A DNA stretch of 64,000 nt from the NCBI GenBank assembly GCA_902763615.1, contig CACWSX010000007.1, positions 24,185 to 88,184 on the forward strand, given 5' to 3'. Shown piece by piece: positions 29,101 to 36,215 of the stretch. The notes beneath the pieces were generated by a model that saw only the letters and a program-made list of their open reading frames with translations, was not told the origin of the DNA and did no database searches. Source of the DNA: an uncultured Prevotellaceae bacterium. GTDB taxonomy: Bacteria; Bacteroidota; Bacteroidia; Bacteroidales; Bacteroidaceae. A program made the translations under genes and the position numbers. Numbering within the stretch: position 1 is the stretch's first letter; the number at the start of each line of letters is the position of its first letter.

Positions 29101-29467
29101 CGGAGATGTCGCTCTTCTTCATCGTACCGTAACCGATGACCACCACATCATTCAGCACCTGGGCATCCTCTTTCAGGACAACCGTGATGTTGCTGCGGCC
29201 GTTCACATTAACGGTCTGGGGAACATAACCCACGTACGATACATTCAGGGTTGCATTGCTGGCAGCCTGAACGCTGAAGTTACCGTTGAAGTCGGTAATA
29301 GCACCGGCATTGGTACCCTGCACTTTCACAGTGGCACCGATGATGGGTTCACCAGCTTCATCATTCACCGTTCCCTTAACGACGCTCTGAGCCATAGCTC
29401 CCAGAGGGAACAAACAGAGCAGGAACAGAAACACTAAAGGCTTTTCTAGTGATTTAAAATTCCACAT
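26195..29467 (-). CDS. SusC-like TonB-dependent oligosaccharide transporter
   Basis: A 1090-residue outer-membrane protein. After the signal peptide comes a carboxypeptidase-regulatory-like domain ([22 protein letters not shown]). The SusC plug follows, with [20 protein letters not shown] as TonB-box region and [41 protein letters not shown] as hallmarks. The 22-strand barrel ends in FQFGLNITF. With SusD it imports xylan fragments using TonB energy. The mRNA leader is about 110 nt. The promoter holds GTAACA sites and a palindrome. It is the only SusC in the window. Confidence 0.96.
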   Translation of the reverse strand: [1090 protein letters not shown]

Positions 29468-29580
29468 ACTTTTAATTAATTAGTTAGAAAATGTTAATTA
29501 ATACTATTTGATTCACTAAAATTCATACTTGTACGTTAAGTAGGTCGAACAGTTTCGGCTTTGTACTCGCAATTTCGGGG

Positions 29581-29686
29581 CAAAGGTATTATAAATTTAT
29601 TATACGCGCATTGTTTTTTGAAACAAAAACGTTAGGAAATGTAACATTTTTGCAAATGTAACGTAACAAATGACAAGATTTGTCAT
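29581..29686 (-). promoter_or_regulatory. SusC promoter with phased GTAACA sites and a palindrome
   Basis: -7 box TACCTTTG (29581-29588), no -33 consensus. GTAACA lies 53 bp (29641) and 75 bp (29663) upstream of it, with GAAACA at 32 bp (29620) and a further GTAAC at 29658. A perfect palindrome ATGACAA-GAT-TTGTCAT (29670-29686) bounds the block. This and the next array are what fills the 680-bp gap between SusC and the first HU-like gene. Confidence 0.65.
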
Positions 29687-29880
29687 ATTCGCCCGTTTAA
29701 ATCAGACAATTTCTTTTCTAATTCATCCATATCTGCATTTAACTTCTGCATAGTTATTTGGGCATATATTTGCGTAGTTATAATATTAAAATGTATGCGC
29801 GCGTACATTAATTATCTTCTTAATGCCCAATTTCATTAATCTTCCCTTGTTTAGAAATTCCACATAAGTGCCGCAAAAAA

Positions 29881-30010
29881 GTCAGCGAAGATTTTTCAAA
29901 AAGTCAGCGAAGAATTTTTAAAAAGTCAGCGAAGAATTTTTAAAAAGTCAGCGAAGAATTTTTAAAAAGACAGCGAAGAATTTTTAAAAAGCCAGCGAAG
30001 AATTTTAATT
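29881..30010 (+). repeat. Six tandem units of a 22-bp repeat
   Basis: Each unit is GTCAGCGAAGAATTTTT followed by five A. Units two to four are identical; the first has a T-for-A change and a C. In the last two only the second base changes (GAC, GCC) and the final unit degenerates. The 22-bp period is not a multiple of three, so it is not coding, and there are no spacers. It is related to the array at 1707-1790. Confidence 0.9.
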
Positions 30011-30080
30011 TTTGCAGTTTAGCGCTTCAAAATTTCCAGCAAATTGTGCGGAAATTTGTTGTTAAATCAGAAAATTGTTG

Positions 30081-30088
30081 TATATTTG
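30081..30088 (+). promoter_or_regulatory. -7 box of the HU-like genes
   Basis: TATATTTG about 60 bp upstream of the ATG at 30149. A TTTG lies 22 bp further upstream, slightly longer than consensus spacing. Confidence 0.45.
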
Positions 30089-30148
30089 TAGCGTCAAAAA
30101 GACAGTGAATAGCAAAGACAAGATTATCTAATATAAATTTATACGATT

Positions 30149-30529
30149 ATGGGAAAGATTAAAGTAAAAGGCACAATGCAGCGTGTAGCAATGTTTGATG
30201 AAAACCGCGTAATCGGTCATGTCGAGCACTATTCTGTAGTAAAGGGAGATGAACTCGTGAGCTATGCTGCCAAGTCGGCGCACATCCCCGAATCAGCTCT
30301 CATAGCCTGTACCATTGCCATACGTGAGGCCATCTCTTTCTTCGTACTCAATGGTCATCATGTAGATCTGGGCAAATTCGGAATCTTCGGTATCCGCTCC
30401 AAACAGAAGGCTGCCACTGATGCCGAAGAGGTGGATGTCAGTCTGGTAAAGCACCTCACCGTAGGTTATAAACCATCGACTGAGATCAAAAAGGGCATCG
30501 CCGGCATTCATATTGAAGTGGTGGTTTAG
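30149..30529 (+). CDS. HU-related DNA-binding protein (1)
   Basis: A 126-residue protein. The region VVKGDELVSYAAKSAHIPESALIACTIAIREAISFFVLNGHHVDLGKFGIFGIRSK is the helix-helix-strand core of the HU/IHF-like family of Bacteroidales, with the conserved NGH-V-LGKFG turn. The family includes nucleoid proteins and surface-shed homologues of unclear role. It is followed after 32 bp by a second, divergent copy. The pair sits between the SusC promoter and GH8 but has no evident enzymatic link. They may serve as local chromatin or promoter factors (inference). Confidence 0.8.
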   Translation: MGKIKVKGTMQRVAMFDENRVIGHVEHYSVVKGDELVSYAAKSAHIPESALIACTIAIREAISFFVLNGHHVDLGKFGIFGIRSKQKAATDAEEVDVSLVKHLTVGYKPSTEIKKGIAGIHIEVVV

Positions 30530-30561
30530 AGCCTAGCGTTTAAAGTTTACGGTTTACAGTT

Positions 30562-30993
30562 ATGGAAAAGGGTCAAGTAAAAATTAATTTTAAGAAATGT
30601 CGTATCGCGTACAGCGATACTGAGAAGCTAGTGGGTAGGGCCGTCCGTTACAGCACCATTCCTTACTCAGACATCATTTCCTACGCTGCCCAGGCAGCCA
30701 GTGTTCCTGAATCGAACATCGAGATTTCGATGGAGGCTCTGTTCGATGCCATGAACTTTTTTGTAATGAATGGCCACAGGGTTCAGATTCCCCACCTGGG
30801 GACATTCTACCTCAAGGTGCATGTGAAGAGCACCGAGACAAAGGAGGAGTTTGTTGCCAACTTCTCAAAAAACCTTCGCAATATATCCATCCGCTTCCTG
30901 CCCGCCCCTGAGTTGAAGGCCATGATCGCCTCGACAGCCATCAACACTCAGGCAGACGAGCAGGAAGGGGATGTTATTTCCGGGGTGGAATGA
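30562..30993 (+). CDS. HU-related DNA-binding protein (2)
   Basis: A 143-residue paralogue of the preceding protein. It shows SDIISYAAQAASVPESNIEISMEALFDAMNFFVMNGHRVQIPHLGTFYLKV, with the same NGH-V-x-LGTF turn, and an acidic tail (QADEQEGDVISGVE). Overall identity to the first copy is low, so this is an old duplication. Its last 20 bp overlap the 3' end of the convergent GH8 gene, so no terminator separates them. Confidence 0.78.
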   Translation: MEKGQVKINFKKCRIAYSDTEKLVGRAVRYSTIPYSDIISYAAQAASVPESNIEISMEALFDAMNFFVMNGHRVQIPHLGTFYLKVHVKSTETKEEFVANFSKNLRNISIRFLPAPELKAMIASTAINTQADEQEGDVISGVE

Positions 30994-32389
30994 CACGGTA
31001 ATTGCCGCTGAGGTGCATGAAAGCAAAGAGACGCAGCAGACCGTCGTAGTAAGCATCGAAATAGCCATCCTCGAAGGGCACGTGTTTAGCTTTCCAGAAG
31101 GCATCGACAAACTCCTTGCTCTTATCATGGCTACACATCATCGAGGCAGCAGCCGTCGTGGCCACCAGGCCGATGCTGTGACGCAGCTTGCGGAAACCAC
31201 CGGCACCGAGGATCTCATTACCCTCAGGCAAGGTACCATCCTTGCGGAACTGGTCCATGAAGGTATCCACGCCCTGGCTGTACATGAAATTCTGGAACGT
31301 CTCGCCATACCAGCGCTGCCACTCACCGTCGGCACAGCTCCACTCATAGTCGAGCGTAATATTCATAGGTACGCGCCAAGAGTCGTAACGGAAGCAATTG
31401 TTACCGTTGCGCGGAGGCGTCTGCGGTGCCCCACCCTGCTGCTGGCCCTGTGGACGACCCGGGAAGCGGAATCCCTGCATTTCAGAACCATCAAACTGAC
31501 ACTGGTCACCATTCAGGGCCGTCTTCTGGTCTACACACTTGTGGAGGAACTCACGACTCTTCTTAGCGCACTCATACCAAAGGTCGCTACGGCCGTCGTC
31601 AGCCCACTTGGCCCAGACCTCGTAGAAAGCAGGGATATGATAGGAAGGATCAGTGTGACGATTGCCGAAGCCGTCAGGGGTGAAAGTGATAAGCTTCGTC
31701 TCAGGATCGATGAGGTACATCATCTGTTTCTGAGGCTCCTGCTGCTGGTTGTTGGCCTGCTGACCACCACCGAAACCACCGAAACCGCCGAAGCCACCGA
31801 AGCCGCCGAAGCCACCGAAGCCGCCACGCTCAGGCGTGTACTCCTTCGGCTGGATGCAGTTCAGGATGCGCTGGGCCTCAGCCTTGTAATTGATGCCCGT
31901 GTCATTGCCCCAACGGTTAGAGGCGAAGATGAGGGCGGTGATGAAGTACAACTCGCCATCGCTGGCAGCACCCTGGGAATTACGGGTACCATCGGTGCGG
32001 CAACTCCAAGCAAAATAACCCTCGCGTATGCCGTCCTGATGCTGCATATACTTCTTACTCCAGCGCCACAGACGGTCGAAGATATCCTTCTTGTCGAGCT
32101 GTACGGCAATCATCATGCCATACGACATACCCTCGGTACGTGCATCATGATTCTTGACATCTGACACATATCCCATAGAGTCGCCGACTTCGAAATACAC
32201 CTTATTCGGGCCGAAAAACACATCATTAAACACTTCCTTCACCTTGGCATCGACTTCAGCCTGAGTATAGCCCATCTCTACCAGAAGGTTACGGTACTTG
32301 TTGGTCTCAAACGCTCCTTTCTTCCAAGGAGTCAGCGCCATCGCGGGAATTGCCAGCAACAGCGACATCATAACAAATATCTTTCTCAT
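30974..32389 (-). CDS. GH8 reducing-end xylose-releasing exo-oligoxylanase-like enzyme
   Basis: A 471-residue secreted enzyme (signal peptide ending IPAMA). GH8 catalytic acid Glu86 lies in HDARTEGMSYGMM and the probable base Asp336 in NCFRYDSWRVPMN. WRWSKKYMQ and SDGELYFITALIFA are family core motifs. The overall size suits the Rex-type members that cut xylose from the reducing end of xylo-oligosaccharides. Two low-complexity stretches interrupt the catalytic domain: six GGF units plus Gln/Asn (residues 189-220), and a Pro/Gln/Gly stretch (309-331) directly before Asp336. The promoter shares 19 bp with that of the GH10 operon. Confidence 0.9.
   Translation of the reverse strand: MRKIFVMMSLLLAIPAMALTPWKKGAFETNKYRNLLVEMGYTQAEVDAKVKEVFNDVFFGPNKVYFEVGDSMGYVSDVKNHDARTEGMSYGMMIAVQLDKKDIFDRLWRWSKKYMQHQDGIREGYFAWSCRTDGTRNSQGAASDGELYFITALIFASNRWGNDTGINYKAEAQRILNCIQPKEYTPERGGFGGFGGFGGFGGFGGFGGGQQANNQQQEPQKQMMYLIDPETKLITFTPDGFGNRHTDPSYHIPAFYEVWAKWADDGRSDLWYECAKKSREFLHKCVDQKTALNGDQCQFDGSEMQGFRFPGRPQGQQQGGAPQTPPRNGNNCFRYDSWRVPMNITLDYEWSCADGEWQRWYGETFQNFMYSQGVDTFMDQFRKDGTLPEGNEILGAGGFRKLRHSIGLVATTAAASMMCSHDKSKEFVDAFWKAKHVPFEDGYFDAYYDGLLRLFAFMHLSGNYRVIPPRK
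31730..31825 (-). repeat. Coding repeat for GGF units inside GH8
   Basis: A 9-bp period encoding Gly-Gly-Phe six times, followed by a Gln/Asn-rich stretch. Codons alternate GGC/GGT, which reduces DNA identity between units. Confidence 0.85.
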
Positions 32390-32411
32390 AAGCGGTATAT
32401 TTATTATGGTG

Positions 32412-32477
32412 CAAAATTACAAAGAAATCCCCGCTTACACTTTGCCAAATGTAACATAAGCTATCGGTCAAGTATCA
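32412..32477 (-). promoter_or_regulatory. GH8 promoter with phased GTAACA sites
   Basis: -7 box TAATTTTG (32412-32419). GTAACA begins 32 bp upstream (32451) and GTATCA 53 bp upstream (32472). TATGGTGCAAAATTACAAA, spanning the -7 box and the transcription start, is identical in the GH10 promoter. No -33 consensus. Confidence 0.65.
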
Positions 32478-32512
32478 TTTAGGCTTAATCTTCAAAGAAA
32501 CGCCAGCAAACA

Positions 32513-32544
32513 TTTGGCCGATTAAGAAAAAATTTGTAAATTTG
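32513..32544 (+). promoter_or_regulatory. Promoter of the GH43-GH43 operon
   Basis: TTTG (32513-32516), 20 bp, TAAATTTG (32537-32544): full consensus, 28 bp before the ATG. No GTAACA site at the positions seen in the other xylan promoters. Confidence 0.65.
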
Positions 32545-32572
32545 CACATAATTTTTTTCAAATCATAAACTA

Positions 32573-34696
32573 ATGAAGTATTTACTATCGTTACTACTGT
32601 TTTCGGGGGTGTCGCTGACGGCGTTGGCACAGAACCCCATCATTCGCGACCAATTTACGGCAGACCCGACGGCTCGCGTATTTAACAACAAGGTGTACCT
32701 CTTCCCATCGCACGACATCAAGCCTCCCGTCGGACAGCGACAGGACTGGTTCTGCATGGAAGACTACCACGTGTTCTCATCCGAAAATCTGACCGACTGG
32801 ACAGACCACGGTGTGATTGTCACCCAGAACAAGGTGCCCTGGGTGCGTCCTAACTCTTACTCAATGTGGGCTCCCGACTGTGTTGAGAAGAATGGAAAGT
32901 ACTATTTCTACTTCCCCTCAGCACCTAAGGAGGGCAGAGGCGGCTTCGGCGTGGGTGTAGCCATCGCAGATCGTCCTGAGGGTCCGTACATTCCCGAGCC
33001 GGAACCCATCAAGGGTGTCGGTGGCATCGACCCGTGCGTGCTCCTGGCATCCGACGGCAATGCTTATCTCTTCTGGGGCAACGGCCGTTGCGCCAAGCTG
33101 AAGCCCAACATGAAGGAGCTGGCCGACGACAATCCCAAGTCGACCGTGAAGTTCGGCAACCGTGAGATGGAGATGATTGGTGTGAACTGTCTCGAAGGCC
33201 TGCCTAACCGTCAGGCTGAAGGTCCGTTTGCTTTTGAGGCTAACGGCTGGTATTACCTGACTTATCCATACGTAAGGGAGAAGACCGAAGTCCTCGGCTA
33301 TGCCATGAGTAAGAACCCAATGGGTCCCTACGAGTACAAGGGCCTGATCATGGCCGAGCAACCCAACGGCTGCTGGACCAACCATCATAGCATCATCAAC
33401 TACAAGGGGCAGTGGTACCTCTTCTATCACCACAACTATTTCTCACCCAATGACGACAAGCGCCGTTCAGCTTGTATCGAGAAACTCTACTTCAATCCCG
33501 ACGGAACCATCCAGGAGGTGAAGCAGACCATGCGTGGTGTGGGTATCAACAAGGCTACTGAGAAGATCGAGATCGACCGCTACAGCAGCGCCAGCGATGG
33601 TGTGACCAGCGAGCTGATTGATACCGTCAACACTTTCCGCAGCTATATGGCTACCCTGCCTACAAAGGGAAGCTGGCTTAAATATAATGATGTGGACTTC
33701 AGCGTGATCAGCGATGGCTACCTCATCATGAGTGTCAAGGCCGCTGACAACACCGAGTTTGCTATCCGCGAAAAGAGTGCTACAGGTAAGGTTCTGGCCC
33801 GCATCAAGCTGACCGTGAAGCCCGAGGAGCCCGCAGGTGGTGCCCAGGCTAATCCGATGATGGGCCGCTTCCGTCGTGACCAGCGCAACCAGTGGCTCAC
33901 CCAGACTGCTACGCTCGACTACGTTCCTCAGGGTGTGACCGACCTTGTGATCACCAACGAAGGCGAAGGTGCCTTGAGCGTGGACTATGTCCGCTTCAAG
34001 AACCGTCCGAAGTATTTCAATGCAATCACCACCCCGACGGCACAGCCTGATGCAGAAGGCTTCATCCACCGTTGGCTGCTTCTGGAGCCTATCACCAAGC
34101 CCAATAGCGGTAATACCGTGTTCACAGACTCTTATCTGCGCGAACATTTTAATAGAGAGTACTTCAAGGGACAGCAGACCATTATCCCGAAGGACGGTCA
34201 GAAGGTAAAGGCTGTGTTCAAGCAGGAGCAGGCTCCCGCAGGCTTCGGCCGTGGTTTCGGTGGTCAGCAGGCTCCCGCACAGCCCGAGGTGAAGACTGTG
34301 AAGCAGACCCTCACCTGGCATGCCCTCGACAGCGAGAACCTGAACGTGAAGCTCTTCCGCTTCGCCGAGAAATATGGTGAGCAGATTTACGGTGTGCTCT
34401 TCTGGGCCGTGACCATCATCGACTGCGATGAGGATATCGAGAACGTCCGTCTGGCTGTTGGTTCCAACTCCGCCTCCATGTGGTGGCTGAACGGCGAGGA
34501 GACACTGTTGCTCTCCGGCGACCGTCGTATGGTGAAAGACGATGCCATGTCGAAGCGTATCACCCTGAAGAAGGGCCGCAACATCCTGCGTGGTGCCGTC
34601 ATCAACGGCCCAGGCATGAGCGACTTCTGCGTCCGTTTCCTCGACGAGAATGGTAACCCAGTAAAGAACTACAAGATCAATTTAAATCAGAAATAA
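32573..34696 (+). CDS. GH43 with C-terminal beta-sandwich modules
   Basis: A 707-residue secreted protein. The N-terminal GH43 propeller carries Asp31 (FTADPTARV), Asp153 (GGIDPCVLL) and Glu216 (RQAEGPFAF). A CBM6-like sandwich (about 335-480) contains a Gly/Gln/Arg insert (418-438). A further C-terminal domain (about 490-700) contains GFGRGFGGQQAPAQ (557-570) and resembles jelly-roll binding modules. Probable xylosidase/arabinofuranosidase on decorated xylan. The downstream GH43 gene starts 2 bp after its stop. Confidence 0.87.
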   Translation: MKYLLSLLLFSGVSLTALAQNPIIRDQFTADPTARVFNNKVYLFPSHDIKPPVGQRQDWFCMEDYHVFSSENLTDWTDHGVIVTQNKVPWVRPNSYSMWAPDCVEKNGKYYFYFPSAPKEGRGGFGVGVAIADRPEGPYIPEPEPIKGVGGIDPCVLLASDGNAYLFWGNGRCAKLKPNMKELADDNPKSTVKFGNREMEMIGVNCLEGLPNRQAEGPFAFEANGWYYLTYPYVREKTEVLGYAMSKNPMGPYEYKGLIMAEQPNGCWTNHHSIINYKGQWYLFYHHNYFSPNDDKRRSACIEKLYFNPDGTIQEVKQTMRGVGINKATEKIEIDRYSSASDGVTSELIDTVNTFRSYMATLPTKGSWLKYNDVDFSVISDGYLIMSVKAADNTEFAIREKSATGKVLARIKLTVKPEEPAGGAQANPMMGRFRRDQRNQWLTQTATLDYVPQGVTDLVITNEGEGALSVDYVRFKNRPKYFNAITTPTAQPDAEGFIHRWLLLEPITKPNSGNTVFTDSYLREHFNREYFKGQQTIIPKDGQKVKAVFKQEQAPAGFGRGFGGQQAPAQPEVKTVKQTLTWHALDSENLNVKLFRFAEKYGEQIYGVLFWAVTIIDCDEDIENVRLAVGSNSASMWWLNGEETLLLSGDRRMVKDDAMSKRITLKKGRNILRGAVINGPGMSDFCVRFLDENGNPVKNYKINLNQK

Positions 34697-34698
34697 AG

Positions 34699-36165
34699 AT
34701 GAAAAGACTATATAGCATTCTGGCGGCTATGACATTGGCTACAGCCGCAAACGCGCAGATTGGCGCACCCTTTATCCACGACCCCTCGACAATTGCCGAG
34801 TGTGAAGGCAAATACTATACATTCGGCACCGGTGGTGGCGGTTTGATCTCGGAAGACGGTTGGACCTGGAACAGCGGTGCAGAGCGTCCCGGAGGCGGTG
34901 CAGCCCCCGATGTGATCAAGATTGGCGACCGTTACCTCTGCATCTATGGCGCAACAGGTGGTGGTCTCGGTGGCGGTCACGCAGGCCGTATCCTCACCAT
35001 GTGGAACAAGACTCTCGACCCGAAGTCACCCGACTTCAAGTGGTCTGAGGCTGTAGAAGTCTGCTTCTCCGACGGTATGGAGGATCAGGACGCCATCGAC
35101 CCGGGTATCATGCTCGATCCCTCGACAGGTCGTTTGTGGGTGAGCTACGGTACCTATTTCGGAACCATTCGTCTGATTGAGCTCGATCCAACAACAGGTT
35201 TCCGCAAGAGCGGCAACGTGGAGAAGGACATCGCCATCGACTGTGAGGCCTCCGACCTTATCTGCCGCAATGGCTGGTATTACCTGCTCGGTACCCACGG
35301 TACCTGCTGCGACGGTGTGAACTCTACCTATAACATCGTGGTTGGCCGTTCCAAGAGCCCAGAGGGTCCCTATATTGATAATGTAGGCCGTGACATGTAT
35401 CATGGCGGTGGACGTATGGTAGTGGCTGCTGGCGACCGCAAGACGGGTGCCGGACACTTCGGACGCACCATCATCGACGAGGGTGTAGAGGTCGCATCCT
35501 TCCACTGGGAGGCTGATTTCGACATGGGTGGCCGTTCTACACTGGCTATCCGTCCGCTGCTTTGGAAGAACGACTGGCCTTATTGCGGTGAGCAGTTCAA
35601 GGGCGGCACTTTCGAGATTGAGAGCGAGCGTCGTGGCTATGCCCTCGAACTGGCTGTCGACTTCGTTCGTATGAACGTGGCTCGTGGCGGTGGTTTCGGT
35701 GGCTTCGGTGGCCGTCCTCAGGCAAATGCTGCTCCCCCACAGCCCGTGGCTAACCAGACATTGGATCAGGTGAAGAGCACATGGCCCGAGGGTGACATCC
35801 CCGCTCGTATCGGCGACTATATGTTCCGTCCCCACCAGCGTTGGACTGTGACACCCGTAGAGGGTAAGGGTGCCTACCTAGGCAATACCTATTTCAAGAT
35901 TACCATCGAGGGCACTGAGCGCGCACTGGCTGCTACAGCTGACTGCGAAGTGAAGACCGTTCCTGCCTATACCGGTGCTGATGAGCAGCTCTGGCGCATC
36001 GAGCAGCTTACCGACGGTACTTTCCGCATCATGCCGAAGGTGATCCCAGGACAGGAGGGTATCAACACGAGCATCTGCCTCTACTCTGCAGGTGACTCCA
36101 CACCTACCCTTGCCAAGTATGATTTCAGCAGCGACAATTCCAAGTGGAATTTCCGCAACCACTAA
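34699..36165 (+). CDS. GH43 arabinanase/arabinofuranosidase-like enzyme
   Basis: A 488-residue secreted protein. GH43 triad Asp28 (PFIHDPSTI), Asp134 (DAIDPGIML) and Glu183 (AIDCEASDL). The catalytic part resembles arabinan-active GH43 enzymes (GTIRLIELDPTTGFRKSG). A GGGFGGFGG linker with a Pro/Gln/Ala stretch (residues 329-353) joins a C-terminal domain ending in a lectin-like segment (DEQLWRIEQLTDGTFRIMPK). Second gene of a two-gene operon, 2 bp after the preceding stop. Substrate (arabinan versus arabinoxylan) is uncertain. Confidence 0.85.
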   Translation: MKRLYSILAAMTLATAANAQIGAPFIHDPSTIAECEGKYYTFGTGGGGLISEDGWTWNSGAERPGGGAAPDVIKIGDRYLCIYGATGGGLGGGHAGRILTMWNKTLDPKSPDFKWSEAVEVCFSDGMEDQDAIDPGIMLDPSTGRLWVSYGTYFGTIRLIELDPTTGFRKSGNVEKDIAIDCEASDLICRNGWYYLLGTHGTCCDGVNSTYNIVVGRSKSPEGPYIDNVGRDMYHGGGRMVVAAGDRKTGAGHFGRTIIDEGVEVASFHWEADFDMGGRSTLAIRPLLWKNDWPYCGEQFKGGTFEIESERRGYALELAVDFVRMNVARGGGFGGFGGRPQANAAPPQPVANQTLDQVKSTWPEGDIPARIGDYMFRPHQRWTVTPVEGKGAYLGNTYFKITIEGTERALAATADCEVKTVPAYTGADEQLWRIEQLTDGTFRIMPKVIPGQEGINTSICLYSAGDSTPTLAKYDFSSDNSKWNFRNH

Positions 36166-36170
36166 TAAAT

Positions 36171-36200
36171 AATAAGCCCCGCCGGTTGGCGGGGCTTATT
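36171..36200. terminator. Bidirectional terminator between GH43 and GH97 genes
   Basis: AATAAGCCCCGCC/GGCGGGGCTTATT, perfect 13-bp arms with a GGTT loop. Confidence 0.92.
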
Positions 36201-36215
36201 TGTTTATGAAAGAAA

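Noticed and set aside
29881-30010. CRISPR array
   Set aside because: Units follow each other without spacers and no cas gene is present.
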